A stretch of 64,000 nucleotides of DNA, from positions 62,001 to 126,000 of the forward strand of contig NZ_BJYD01000017.1 of NCBI RefSeq assembly GCF_007991335.1, read 5' to 3'. The DNA comes from Halobacillus faecis. GTDB taxonomy: Bacteria > Bacillota > Bacilli > Bacillales > Halobacillaceae. The first letter of the stretch is position 1. Each line of letters starts with the position of its first letter. Below, piece by piece: positions 8,521 to 17,290 of the stretch. Position numbers and translations under genes: made by a program. The notes beneath the pieces are model-generated. The model had not been told where the DNA came from, did no database searches, and worked only from the letters and a program-made list of their open reading frames with translations.

Positions 8521-8688
8521 CCCCCCTCCTTTCGTTATTGTTTTATTCATATCGAACGTGTGTGTTTTTCTACTGACTGATGCAAACCACTGAAATTCGT
8601 TGTTTCCCTGCCCCCGTATCCATGGCCAGGGAGTGTCATCCATTATTTCAACCAGACCAGGCTTCCTTTAAGGGAGCGCGGTATGTGC

Positions 8689-8767
8689 TCAGCTCGCTCC
8701 CGCGGAAAGCGAGTCATTCCCCACAGCCCCCATCTCCTCAACATACGTCTCGAAACTGAGTCTTCAA
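8689..8767. repeat. Dispersed intergenic repeat, copy A
   Basis: It contains the GC-rich core CTCGCTCCCGCGGAAAGCGAG and ends with GTCTCGAAACTGAGTCTTCA (8747-8767). The same terminal motif is found at 21138-21158, and reversed at 30716-30736. The rest of the 510-bp gap 8521-9030 holds no gene that I can support; it must carry the promoter of the gene at 9031. Confidence 0.75.
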
Positions 8768-9030
8768 ATAAAGGGAGTTTTTATTTAACACTTAGTTCCG
8801 GAACTTCTGTGTAATCCTCCTTCTCGATTTGCGGTACTGATACCCTTGGTACATAGAGAACAAAACTTTTTTTCAATGAAAATGTACATAAATTTTTCAA
8901 CACTGACACATACTCTCGATAAATTCATGTTATCTTTCGTGTAGGTCTATGAATATCTTAATAACAGAATGGTCACTAGCTCATTGACGTACAATCCCTT
9001 TCTTTTGAAAAATTTAAGGAGTTGGCTACT

Positions 9031-9555
9031 GTGAACCAATCCCATGTATTTCAAAACCTCACCCATAAAAAAATGAAGTTCGAAGAAGTGTTTTCTCATA
9101 TTCTGACGTTTATGAAAAGTGATCCGATCGGGGATTACAAGTTAATGATGGGGACGGATTCCCAAGTTCATCCCTCCCACACCCTGTTCATTACCGGCAT
9201 TGTCATCCAACGAGTGGGAAAAGGGGCCTGGGCCTGTTTCCGCAAAGAAGTCGTGCACAGACAAATGACTACCCTGCATGAACGTATTTCCTACGAGACA
9301 TCATTAACGGAACAAGTGGCTTCCTTGTTTACAGAAGAAAAGAAGAACACCCTCATTGAAGTTGTCCTCCCTTATATCTATAAAGGAGCCACGTTTACAA
9401 TTGAAGGGCACATTGATATTGGGAGTGGAGATCGAAACAGGACAAGAGTCTATGTAAATGAAATGATGGCCAGAATCGAGTCCCTCGGAATGGAAGCGAA
9501 GATTAAACCGGATTCCATTGTAGCAAGCAGTTACGCCAATCGATATACAAAGTAG
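9031..9555 (+). CDS. YkuK-like RNase H fold protein (DUF458)
   Basis: A 174-residue protein of the DUF458/YkuK family, which is predicted to have an RNase H-like fold. The family hallmarks are MMGTDSQVHPSHTLF near residue 38, the conserved HERISYETSLTEQVA, and IEGHIDIGSGDRNRTR. No biochemical function is established for the family. The start is GTG at 9031, nine bases after AAGGAG; a TTG at 9022 directly abuts that site. The next gene begins 16 bp after the stop, suggesting co-transcription. Confidence 0.8.
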   Translation: MNQSHVFQNLTHKKMKFEEVFSHILTFMKSDPIGDYKLMMGTDSQVHPSHTLFITGIVIQRVGKGAWACFRKEVVHRQMTTLHERISYETSLTEQVASLFTEEKKNTLIEVVLPYIYKGATFTIEGHIDIGSGDRNRTRVYVNEMMARIESLGMEAKIKPDSIVASSYANRYTK

Positions 9556-9571
9556 TGGGCGGTGATTGTTG

Positions 9572-9829
9572 ATGTATCAAAAGACCGTTACCTCTTGTGT
9601 GTTAGGAATGATGTCTATTTTTCTTCCCTTTGTCGGTATCATTCTTGGATGGTTCGGATTTCTTTTCGCAAATAAAGCTCTTGATGAACTCTCCACAGAT
9701 GCCCCGGGATATCGTTACGCCCTAGGTGGAAAGATATGCAGCATCGTTGGGCTTTGTCTACAGTCCTGCATCCTTATATTCATCCTTGCTGCCTATTTCT
9801 TTTTTATGAATCTGAATCTCTTTATGTAA
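9572..9829 (+). CDS. Small two-helix membrane protein (DUF4190-like)
   Basis: An 85-residue protein with two hydrophobic helices (about 7-33 and 52-80) joined by a loop, FANKALDELSTDAPGYRYALGGKICSIVG, of the kind found in DUF4190 proteins, with Gly-rich helix starts. The ATG at 9572 follows GGGCGGTGAT; a TTG at 9566 is less likely. It is probably translated with the upstream YkuK-like gene. Function unknown. Confidence 0.65.
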   Translation: MYQKTVTSCVLGMMSIFLPFVGIILGWFGFLFANKALDELSTDAPGYRYALGGKICSIVGLCLQSCILIFILAAYFFFMNLNLFM

Positions 9830-9836
9830 AAAAATG

Positions 9837-9866
9837 AAAGCGCCCTCCGGATCTAGAGGGCGCTTT
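9837..9866. terminator. Terminator between convergent genes
   Basis: The 11-bp stem AAAGCGCCCTC/GAGGGCGCTTT has a T-rich tail on the minus strand, closing the peroxiredoxin gene; it can also stop plus-strand readthrough. Confidence 0.8.
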
Positions 9867-9874
9867 GTAAGCTA

Positions 9875-10528
9875 TTAATTGTTTATTTTTTTTAATTCTT
9901 CAAGAACATCAGATGGTTCGGCTCGATCTTTGTAATCAGCCTTCGTGTAGTCATACACAATCGTCCCATCTGTATCAATGATATAAGTGGCGGAGACAGG
10001 CAGGGTCCATGTTTCGTCGCCATTGTGTTTATCCACGTTCAGCCCTTTGTCTTTGTACACCTCAACCAGATAATCTGGTAATGGATACACTAAGTTATAT
10101 TGATTGGCCACTTCATTTCCAACATCGCTCAGTACGTGATAGTTCAGTTCATTTTTCTCCTGGGTGGTCAATGACTGATCGGGAGTTTGTGGACTGATCG
10201 CCATTAATTCAGCTCCTTGTCCATGAATCTCATCTAAAATCTGCTGATAGGCTCTCAGTTCCATGTTGCAGTAAGGGCACCAGCCTCCGCGGTAAAAAGT
10301 AAGAACAACCGGTCCACTTTTCAATTGTTCATACAGTTCGACCGTTTCTCCCTTCGCGTCAGGCAAATTGAAGTTTGGCGCTTTCTCTCCTGTAGACAAA
10401 CCCTCTCCGTCATTTGAAGATTCAAGTTCATCAATCGCTTTCTTCATCTTTTCTTGAATTTCCTCAGGAGTTGCTTTCTTGAATTTTTCAATGTATTCAT
10501 GATAATGCTTTCTCATTTCTGTCTTCAT
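9875..10528 (-). CDS. AhpC/TSA-family peroxiredoxin
   Basis: A 217-residue thiol peroxidase of the peroxiredoxin-like group. A helical N-terminal extension (residues 1-40) precedes the thioredoxin fold, which begins at GEKAPNFNLPD. The active site reads YRGGWCPYCNMELRAYQ, with a CxxC in place of the usual single peroxidatic cysteine, so the two thiols may form a local disulfide. The role is presumably reduction of hydrogen peroxide or organic peroxides in the cytoplasm. AAAGGAG precedes the ATG. It is a single-gene unit, with the EutH-like gene ending 24 bp upstream on the same strand. Confidence 0.85.
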   Translation of the reverse strand: MKTEMRKHYHEYIEKFKKATPEEIQEKMKKAIDELESSNDGEGLSTGEKAPNFNLPDAKGETVELYEQLKSGPVVLTFYRGGWCPYCNMELRAYQQILDEIHGQGAELMAISPQTPDQSLTTQEKNELNYHVLSDVGNEVANQYNLVYPLPDYLVEVYKDKGLNVDKHNGDETWTLPVSATYIIDTDGTIVYDYTKADYKDRAEPSDVLEELKKINN

Positions 10529-10552
10529 GAAAAAACTCCTTTTTCATTAGAT

Positions 10553-11671
10553 TCACTTTTCATTATATAGAGTTTCGACACTCGAAGAAAATGATTTGCT
10601 TTCTCTCGTCATCCACAAAGCCAGTCCAACAGCCAAGAGGCCTGCTGTCAATTTACCGATCAATACTGGAAAAATCATATCCTTTTCCACACTCGCTACA
10701 AATGCGAAATGACTGCCTATGACGAACGCTCCACTCACGGCAAATGCAGCGTTGACCGTTTTTCCTCGTTCATCCATGTCTTTCATCGTCGCCAGCATAG
10801 GTAAATGATGCGCCGTGGAAGCAATCAAACCTGTTAAGGACGTAGAATTCATCCCTAATCTACCACTCAGTCGCCCTATCCATTTTTCTCCCCGCTGATT
10901 GATGAAAGCAACAAGAGGATATGCGCCAGCTAATGTAACGGTAATCCTTCCGACAATAACCATCCCGTAAGATAAAGGAGCCATCCCCGGGAGGACAACA
11001 AACCCTGTCAGTGTTTCGATAATTATGAGAGCGAGACCAGTAATAATCATAATTTCAATGGTTTTTCCGAAATAAGAAAATAACCGGATCGTTACGTTTG
11101 TGAACAACCACAACCCTGTCCCGATGACAGCGGAAAGCAAGATTGCCGGCGTCAAATTACGTAACATCCAAACGGATTCATATCCTGCCAGAGCACCCCC
11201 GACAAAGCATCCGATCGGCACCGTAACTAAACCTGCTAAAATTCCTCTTGAAAAGAAGGGACGATCCTCCTTTTTTACAATCGTAAGCGCAACAGGAATA
11301 GTGAAAACAAGCGTTGGGCCCATCATCGTGCCGAGGAGTGCCCAGGAAAAAGTAGCCGCTTCCTCTTCTAAAGCTAGGGTTTCTGCCAAAGGGTAGGCCC
11401 CCATATCAATAGCAAGCATCATGGATGCAAACATCGATGGATCTGCCCCAAACCATAAAAACACCGGGCGGATGACTGGGGCCAACCACTGGGACAGTAC
11501 AGGAGCGAGGGAGATGATTCCTACCATCGAAAGAGCAAGCGGTCCCATCATCATAAACGCTTCGTAAAACCGCCAGCCGAGAGATAGGCGATGATTAAGT
11601 ACATAATAATCAAGCGCTCCCAATACCATGAAAGCACACATCACGATCAATATCGCGTCATTTATCCACAA
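10553..11671 (-). CDS. EutH-family membrane transporter
   Basis: A polytopic protein of about 372 residues with ten or so hydrophobic helices. MMGPLALSMVGIISLAPVL and MLAIDMGAYPLAETLA strongly recall EutH, the ethanolamine carrier. No other eut gene is present, so ethanolamine as substrate is only a family inference. The frame stays open to 11818, but that would overlap the start of the divergent channel gene and add about 50 residues that no EutH needs. A TTG at 11671, behind AGGAAAGGGG, yields MWINDAILIVM, which aligns well with EutH N-termini; I chose it with moderate certainty. Confidence 0.75.
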   Translation of the reverse strand: MWINDAILIVMCAFMVLGALDYYVLNHRLSLGWRFYEAFMMMGPLALSMVGIISLAPVLSQWLAPVIRPVFLWFGADPSMFASMMLAIDMGAYPLAETLALEEEAATFSWALLGTMMGPTLVFTIPVALTIVKKEDRPFFSRGILAGLVTVPIGCFVGGALAGYESVWMLRNLTPAILLSAVIGTGLWLFTNVTIRLFSYFGKTIEIMIITGLALIIIETLTGFVVLPGMAPLSYGMVIVGRITVTLAGAYPLVAFINQRGEKWIGRLSGRLGMNSTSLTGLIASTAHHLPMLATMKDMDERGKTVNAAFAVSGAFVIGSHFAFVASVEKDMIFPVLIGKLTAGLLAVGLALWMTRESKSFSSSVETLYNEK

Positions 11672-11809
11672 AAGCCCAGCCCCTTTCCTCTCATTTATGT
11701 TTACAGCAACTTCTACACAGGGTAGTACTTTTTCTATAACGGCTTGCTCGTCTTTACCCAGGGGACGCTGAAATAGCCTTTCCATATTACTTAAAAAGGA
11801 GAAGAGAAA

Positions 11810-12214
11810 ATGGTACAAACTCTATTCCTCGTTGCAATCATTTTCATTGCAGCGAATCTCGTGTACTTTTTCACGAATAAAACGTACAGAAAAAGCTACT
11901 TCAGCACAGCACTCTTTTTTCAATTATTTTTTGTCCTCACAGGTCTCTTATTGGGATTTGCACTCCTTTACTATCTGCTATCGATAGATCGAGTCATTCT
12001 AATTACTAGTCTATCATCCCGGGAACCTGTCGACCCAACCTTTTTGGACTTGCTTTACTTTAGTGGGGAAACATTGTTGAGCGTGGGTTATGGGGACATG
12101 CTGCCTGTTGGGATGGCACGCTTTTTTGCATTGCTTGAATCAGGAATCGGCATCCTTCTCCCTACAGCCTATTTCTTAAAAGCCATGGATGTATCCAGGC
12201 AAAAGGAAGATTGA
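11810..12214 (+). CDS. Two-helix-pore potassium channel protein
   Basis: A 134-residue membrane protein with the K+ selectivity filter SVGYGD at residues 91-96, in LLYFSGETLLSVGYGDMLP. Helices lie at about 3-20, 36-57 and 104-125, with the pore helix between the last two. No cytoplasmic RCK domain is attached, so it resembles small prokaryotic ion-channel (Pfam Ion_trans_2) proteins. AAAAGGAGAAG precedes the ATG. It is divergent from the EutH-like gene; the 138-bp gap (11672-11809) should hold both promoters. Confidence 0.85.
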   Translation: MVQTLFLVAIIFIAANLVYFFTNKTYRKSYFSTALFFQLFFVLTGLLLGFALLYYLLSIDRVILITSLSSREPVDPTFLDLLYFSGETLLSVGYGDMLPVGMARFFALLESGIGILLPTAYFLKAMDVSRQKED

Positions 12215-12327
12215 TTCTTCCAACAACTTTTATGGATGATCAGAGATTTGGCAGAACCCTTATGAGGCATCCACGCCTCCCTGATTCATAGCACAAAGTT
12301 TTTTGAAGCTGAGCCTCACCGAAATAA

Positions 12328-12353
12328 AAAGGACCCTTATGAAAGGGTCCTTT
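12328..12353 (-). terminator. Terminator after msrA
   Basis: The stem AAAGGACCCTT/AAGGGTCCTTT is followed on the minus strand by TTTTTAT. It lies directly after the msrA stop. Confidence 0.88.
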
Positions 12354-12357
12354 CTTA

Positions 12358-12831
12358 TTATCCAATGGAGCATGCGGCGGAGCCATGCTTTTGCAAATAT
12401 TTCTGGTGATACTCTTCGGCTTCATAAAAGGTCGTAGCCTCTTCTACTTCTGTCACAATAGGACGTTTGAAAATCCCTTTTTCTTCCCACTCTTTAATTT
12501 TTTCTTCAGCAATGTATTGCTGGCTTGCATCTGAATAAAAAATGACAGAACGGTATTGGTGACCAACGTCGATTCCCTGCTTATTGCGGGAAGTCGGATC
12601 GTGAGCTTCAAAGAAGATATTCACAAGTTCTGCATAGGTGATGACAGTTGGATCGTAGTTCACTTTCACTGATTCCGCGTGTCCACTCTTACCTGCTTTA
12701 ACTTGCTCGTATGTCGGGTTCTCCAGATGGCCGCCAATATAACCGACCTTCGTTTCTGTAACCCCTTCAAATTTTTCAAAAAATGCTTCTACTCCCCAAA
12801 AACATCCTGCACCGAAAATAGCTGTTGCCAT
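12358..12831 (-). CDS. msrA: Peptide methionine sulfoxide reductase MsrA
   Basis: Reduces the S-epimer of methionine sulfoxide in proteins and free methionine. A 157-residue enzyme with the catalytic motif GAGCFWGVEAFF (Cys10), GHAESVKVNYDP, and GHQYRSVIF. A C-terminal cysteine (Cys154, SAACSIG) is the likely resolving thiol. No MsrB domain or neighbouring msrB is present. The gene stands alone behind a complete SAM-I riboswitch with terminator, so its expression should rise when S-adenosylmethionine is low. That control is less usual for msrA than for methionine synthesis or uptake genes. Confidence 0.95.
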   Translation of the reverse strand: MATAIFGAGCFWGVEAFFEKFEGVTETKVGYIGGHLENPTYEQVKAGKSGHAESVKVNYDPTVITYAELVNIFFEAHDPTSRNKQGIDVGHQYRSVIFYSDASQQYIAEEKIKEWEEKGIFKRPIVTEVEEATTFYEAEEYHQKYLQKHGSAACSIG

Positions 12832-12901
12832 TTGACATCTTTCCTTTCCCTTAACGCAACTTCTATCGAGAGCCTTGACGGTTATGGTGCTTATACGAAA
12901 A

Positions 12902-12934
12902 GACCCCTTTTCTTATCCAGTAAGAAAAGGGGTC
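12902..12934 (-). terminator. Expression-platform terminator of the msrA riboswitch
   Basis: GACCCCTTTTCTTA pairs with TAAGAAAAGGGGTC around a 5-nt loop, followed on the minus strand by TCTTTTCG. It sits between the aptamer and the msrA start. Confidence 0.85.
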
Positions 12935-12950
12935 GCTAATATCCGCACGA

Positions 12951-13072
12951 TCCTCTCATCTCTTAGAATGGTGATCCATTCTACAGGAATTGGCACCGTT
13001 CTCGTCAATCCTTAGATTGATTCGATGGTTGCCGGGCATCAAAGGGCCAGTCCCTCCGCCTCTCTGGATAAG
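12951..13072 (-). ncRNA. SAM-I riboswitch (S-box) upstream of msrA
   Basis: Read on the minus strand, the element starts CTTATCCAGAGAGGCGGAGGGA, then CTGGCCC, GATGCCCGGCAACC, GGTGCCAATTCC and closes with GATGAGAGGA: all conserved boxes of the S-box aptamer in the right order. The following terminator gives an OFF switch when S-adenosylmethionine is bound. Confidence 0.95.
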
Positions 13073-13104
13073 AAGTTTCCGTTATTTAATTTTTGTTAGT
13101 ACCC

Positions 13105-13133
13105 ATAGTACTACGTTTTTGTAACGAAGTAAA
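13105..13133 (-). promoter_or_regulatory. Candidate promoter for the msrA leader
   Basis: On the minus strand, TTTACT (13128-13133) and TACTAT (13105-13110) are separated by 17 bp, placing a start about 25 nt before the aptamer. Both boxes are imperfect. The rest of 13073-13242 holds nothing else recognised. Confidence 0.45.
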
Positions 13134-13242
13134 GGATAACAGATTAAAAATTTCTATTGAAAGCACATCGAGTACTTCTTTGCTTTTATTGTATTCAAAG
13201 CTTAACATGCTCATGCCTGTCTGTAAAAAAATCCGCTCCCGC

Positions 13243-13935
13243 TCAGCTCTGTCCCGTCGTGTAAACTTCTTCGAACGGCTGCACAATGACGAACCCTTCT
13301 CCTTCAAATTCCATTTGAATGGACTCCCCGCTTCCACGTCCAATCAGCGTTTTAAAACTAATGTCTGTTTTGAAATTGGGCTCCAAGTGTCCGGACCAGG
13401 CAACAGTAGCATGTGGGTCAGTAATCACAGGTTCTCCAGGACGGACCAACAATGTTAAGGGTTCATAATGCGAAGTAATCGCGACGCGCCCACTACCGCT
13501 TAGGGTCACGTTGAACAAGCCGCCAGAAACCATACCGGCTACTTTTTTCATTAATTTAATATCCCAGTCAATGCTCGGTTCAAAGGCAAGAAGGTCGTTC
13601 CCATTCACCGTAATGGTTTCATTATCCAGATCGAAAATAGTAATCTTCTTGCCCTGGTCGGCAAGGTAAAGGCGCCCGCGCCCAGTGGCCTTCATTAAAG
13701 AACTTCCTTCGCCGGTCATAGCTTTTTTAAATAAACGACCGACGCCATGCTCAAGGATCCCCTCTCTTTCAAATTTAATGTTTCCATTATAGGAAATCAT
13801 CGCTCCCGCTTTCGCCCACACTTGATCGAGAAGGTTGACCTCAAGAATTCTCGGAGTCTCCAGTTCAAAATAATCATTCTCGGATTCATCCTGCTTCGTT
13901 TTTCTAATAAATTCATCAATGGAGTAGTCGCTCAT
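13243..13935 (-). CDS. AIM24 family protein
   Basis: A 230-residue all-beta protein of the AIM24/TIGR00266 family (tryptophan RNA-binding attenuator-like fold). Glycine-rich turns such as GRGRLYLADQGKKITIFDL and GLFNVTLSGSGRVAITSHYEPL are typical. The bacterial members have no agreed biochemical function. An N-terminal 35 residues are polar and variable. AAGGAGG precedes the ATG. The gene is a single unit. Confidence 0.85.
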   Translation of the reverse strand: MSDYSIDEFIRKTKQDESENDYFELETPRILEVNLLDQVWAKAGAMISYNGNIKFEREGILEHGVGRLFKKAMTGEGSSLMKATGRGRLYLADQGKKITIFDLDNETITVNGNDLLAFEPSIDWDIKLMKKVAGMVSGGLFNVTLSGSGRVAITSHYEPLTLLVRPGEPVITDPHATVAWSGHLEPNFKTDISFKTLIGRGSGESIQMEFEGEGFVIVQPFEEVYTTGQS

Positions 13936-14071
13936 TGTATGTTCCTCCTTATCGTATTCTATGGTTATTTATGCTTCCTCATTGCTTCTATACCACGATG
14001 GATTATAATCGAGTCCTAAAGTTTACGTATCTATATCCCATTGGCGATGATTATACCGGCCTATGTACATT

Positions 14072-14962
14072 TTATTTTTCCTCTAGATGCTTTTCAAACC
14101 AATTCAACACCTCAGGAGCATACTCATTGAAATGCAGCCTTAGACCGTGATCTCCATTTTCATACTCAACATACCGATGAAGATCATGATTACGTTCCAT
14201 CAAGTCTGCAAACACTCGCGCCTGTTCAACCGGGACTGTCTGATCCCTTTCTCCGTGAAGCATTAGTGTTGGTACATCAAGATCCGCCACCCAATGAATC
14301 GGGGCAAGTTCACGATACCAGCTTTGTTCTCCACCTGGTTCTCCCATCAGCTGTTCGATTTGCTGTTGGAAAGGTTCAGGCTGTGTGAGATACAGCTGCT
14401 TTAAGTCGGTAATGCCTCCAATGACAGCGAGGGCATCAACCTCCATATCCTGTTGAACAGCGAGTAAACTCATCCACCCGCCACGGGAGTATCCAAGCAT
14501 GACCGTTCGCTCTTCATCTACATGTGCCAACTCTGCCCCAACCTTTTTTATATCCAGCACGTCTCGGACAAAATCTTCCGTATGGGTTGGTTCAAACTTA
14601 CCTTCTGCGTTTTCCCTATAGTGAGACGCCAATACAACATATCCCTGCTTTGCCCAATAAGATAGGTTTTTAAGTTCTTGTGCATCAGTCAACGAACTTT
14701 CTCCCACCCCACCGCGATTATGAATGAGTAAGGGAAGTTTCCCATCAATATCCTCCGGTTCAACCCAAAGACCCGGGATTTCAGTACCGTTGCTGTCATA
14801 TGTAATGGAATATCCTGTAACACCTGGTACACCAATTTCTACCTCTTCCTTACTCTGAAGGACAGATTCTTCTTTAGCATCGACAAAGAATACCACAGCA
14901 CCGATGAAACAAAGGAAAGCGATAAAAGCTCCAAGGAGTTTCTTCACCTGATCCCTCCTCAA
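14072..14962 (-). CDS. Membrane-anchored alpha/beta hydrolase
   Basis: A 296-residue alpha/beta hydrolase of the prolyl oligopeptidase or dienelactone hydrolase type. A single hydrophobic segment (about 9-27) acts as an uncleaved signal anchor, placing the domain outside the membrane. Catalytic residues can be read as Ser159 (GYSRGG), Asp240 (HGERDQTVP) and His272 (NGDHGL), in the canonical order. HNRGGVGES near residue 81 would form the oxyanion loop. The substrate may be a peptide or ester; the sequence does not tell. Confidence 0.85.
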   Translation of the reverse strand: MRRDQVKKLLGAFIAFLCFIGAVVFFVDAKEESVLQSKEEVEIGVPGVTGYSITYDSNGTEIPGLWVEPEDIDGKLPLLIHNRGGVGESSLTDAQELKNLSYWAKQGYVVLASHYRENAEGKFEPTHTEDFVRDVLDIKKVGAELAHVDEERTVMLGYSRGGWMSLLAVQQDMEVDALAVIGGITDLKQLYLTQPEPFQQQIEQLMGEPGGEQSWYRELAPIHWVADLDVPTLMLHGERDQTVPVEQARVFADLMERNHDLHRYVEYENGDHGLRLHFNEYAPEVLNWFEKHLEEK

Positions 14963-15130
14963 TCATAATTGGAATAATTTGTATGACATGGTCATGCATT
15001 TTTTTCCTTTTCTTGTCTGTACATACGAAAGGTGGTGGAAAAGGTTTCATTTTTGGAGGGGCTGGGGAAAGAAACTTTTATTAGAGTTGTGATAGACTCT
15101 ATGTAACTTCACTTGAAAGGGAGAATCTGT

Positions 15131-15619
15131 ATGTATGGCTTAGATGAGAAAAGAAAGGAACTGCTCCATTTTGTTGAGGAAGTTTCAGAGCAAGAAGCAT
15201 CCGTTAAGCCTGAAGAAGATCGTTGGTCGATTCTTGAAGTTTTAGAACACTTATACTTAATGGAACAATTAATCGTTTATCAGATTAACCAGGCTCTTAA
15301 ACAGGGAGACACTCAACAGGCAACAGAAAAACCGATCCATAAGACGACAAACCGCGACTATAAAGTTGATGCACCAGAGGCCGTCCGCCCGAAGGGAGAA
15401 TTCAAGACCCTGGATGATGCAAAAGAAGGTTTGAAAAAGACACGCGAAGCAACTTTGTTCCTGATTCATAATAAAGAAGAGGATACTTTGCAAAACCGCG
15501 TATTCCCTCACCCCGCTTTCGGAGATATGAACTTGGAACAATGGGTTGAATTTATCGGTTGGCATGAACTACGACACCTGGATCAAATGAAAGAAGTAAA
15601 GGCCCATATTCATGCGTAA
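15131..15619 (+). CDS. DinB family metal-dependent protein
   Basis: A 162-residue four-helix bundle of the DinB/YfiT superfamily. The three metal-binding histidines are His40 (LEHLYLME), His145 and His149 (GWHELRHLDQM). Members include thiol-dependent transferases that use bacillithiol, but this protein's substrate is unknown. ATG 15131 lies seven bases after AAAGGGAG. The stop is followed by a strong hairpin shared with the convergent NhaC gene. Confidence 0.85.
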   Translation: MYGLDEKRKELLHFVEEVSEQEASVKPEEDRWSILEVLEHLYLMEQLIVYQINQALKQGDTQQATEKPIHKTTNRDYKVDAPEAVRPKGEFKTLDDAKEGLKKTREATLFLIHNKEEDTLQNRVFPHPAFGDMNLEQWVEFIGWHELRHLDQMKEVKAHIHA

Positions 15620-15628
15620 CACAAAAAC

Positions 15629-15659
15629 AACCCCCTGAGTGATCACCACTCAGGGGGTT
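15629..15659. terminator. Terminator between dinB-like and nhaC-like genes
   Basis: The 13-bp perfect stem AACCCCCTGAGTG/CACTCAGGGGGTT has a T-rich tail mainly on the minus strand (TTGTTTTTGT), and should serve both convergent genes. Confidence 0.85.
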
Positions 15660-15670
15660 ACTCTTACCAC

Positions 15671-17155
15671 TCATTTTTTAAAATCCTCTGGTTTAACTTC
15701 CTCACCATTTTTACCGGTGTAACGAAGTCCCCATCCTGTCCATGCCGCAATAAACATGACAATTAATAATAACCATCCCTGGAAGACGAACGGAAAGACT
15801 TCGCCAGGTCCGACGACAGGAAGGAAATCATATTGATCGGCTGCTCCCTGGACGGTAGCCCATGCGAGCAAAACCCCGCCACTCCACGGGAAGATGTAGC
15901 CAAGTGAAGATGTGACGGTATCGAGCAAGTTGGCTCTTCGATACGGGTGGATATTCATTTCTGTACCTAGTTTACGAACAAAAGGTGCCGCAGCAATCTC
16001 AGCTGCCGTGTTAATCGTTATAAATACATTCAAGAAAGCGACTATTCCGAAAATTGAAAGTTCAGCTCGGCGGACAACATTGTTGATCAGCTTCAAGAAG
16101 AAGTTTTTTATGACATCCATCGTACCTGCTACGTCCAACAGATAAGCGGCTGCCAATATGAATAAAATTAAAATAGCCATATTAAAATAGCCGCTGATTC
16201 CATCAATTAACGCCCCTTCAATCACCGCTTCTCCCGCATCGTTCTTATGGATATGCAGGACCTCTTTCAAGGAATGACCGGAAAGAAGGATAAACACGCC
16301 TGCTGCCAAAATCCCGTACGAAAGCGAGGTCAATAAATGGTGACCGCTTAAGGCTAAATAGAGAACCAATGCAAATGGAGCCAACATGAGAAGCCCTTCA
16401 GGTGAAACTTCATTTTGAAGCTGACTGACCACTTGCTGACTGCCCATCTCTCCACCACCGCCAAAAATTACAAATAAAATGAGAGCTGGAATGGCTGCAG
16501 TAATGGAATATTTAAAACGTGAACGGACAACTCCTGGTACGTCCGCATCTTGAGTTGTTGCAGAAACAATGGTCGTGTCTGATACAGGGGCCAGGTTATC
16601 TCCAAAGACAGCTCCACTTAAAATCGCAGCCAGGAGAATAACAGGATCTGCTCCTAGAATGACTCCAGCCGGATACATCAGAACACCAAAAGTCGCTACT
16701 GTACCATAACCGGTACCGACAGCTGTTGAAAACAACCCTGCTAGAAGAAAAGTAATGCCGACAAAAGCTCCCCCTTCCAGTCCGGATTGGAAACCGAACC
16801 AAATAAGGCCGTCGACTAATCCGCCAGCGGATAACATGTTTGCAAACATCCCTGCCCAAAACCAGGCAATGATGGCAACGACCCCTACTGGCTGGGCCAT
16901 GCCGGATATTAAGCTTTGTGCATAATCCGACCATTTGGATTTACATAAGAATAAACCAATGGCAATTCCAATGACCATCCCGAGTACTAATGCTTGTTCG
17001 GTCACAAGCCCTGTGACACTTAATACAATCGCCCATATGATGAAAAAGACTAAAGGAATGGTCGCGGTAAAGACTCCTCCACGAAACTCTAACCTTCGTA
17101 TATCTTTTTCTCCTACGGCTTCATCAATGACTTGATCTTTTTCTTTATCTGCCAC
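15671..17155 (-). CDS. NhaC-family Na+/H+ antiporter
   Basis: A 494-residue polytopic protein of the NhaC superfamily with about 12 helices. The family core reads AVFGDNLAPVSDTTIVSA, and GVGTGYGTVATFGVLM and ETSSLGYIFPWSGGVLLA-like segments follow. The likely role is exchange of sodium for protons, useful in salt or alkali; substrate-coupled variants such as malate/lactate antiport are known in the same superfamily. GTG at 17155, six bases after GGAGGG, is chosen over a farther ATG. It is only distantly similar to the two other NhaC-family carriers at 39.4 and 56.4 kb. Confidence 0.85.
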   Translation of the reverse strand: MADKEKDQVIDEAVGEKDIRRLEFRGGVFTATIPLVFFIIWAIVLSVTGLVTEQALVLGMVIGIAIGLFLCKSKWSDYAQSLISGMAQPVGVVAIIAWFWAGMFANMLSAGGLVDGLIWFGFQSGLEGGAFVGITFLLAGLFSTAVGTGYGTVATFGVLMYPAGVILGADPVILLAAILSGAVFGDNLAPVSDTTIVSATTQDADVPGVVRSRFKYSITAAIPALILFVIFGGGGEMGSQQVVSQLQNEVSPEGLLMLAPFALVLYLALSGHHLLTSLSYGILAAGVFILLSGHSLKEVLHIHKNDAGEAVIEGALIDGISGYFNMAILILFILAAAYLLDVAGTMDVIKNFFLKLINNVVRRAELSIFGIVAFLNVFITINTAAEIAAAPFVRKLGTEMNIHPYRRANLLDTVTSSLGYIFPWSGGVLLAWATVQGAADQYDFLPVVGPGEVFPFVFQGWLLLIVMFIAAWTGWGLRYTGKNGEEVKPEDFKK

Positions 17156-17290
17156 TAGATTCCCTCCTCTACCAACGTTAACTGTACAATAGTTTATCAT
17201 CCCATGTGTATAGATGTAATGTCACGAATTTTTTCATAATTTTTCAAAAGTATTGTATCATCGATAAAAAGTAATGAAAGGAGAAAGGCC

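Noticed and set aside
13086-13343. 85-codon minus-strand frame overlapping the AIM24 gene end
   Set aside because: Out of frame with the AIM24 gene and extends into the msrA promoter region; no family resemblance.
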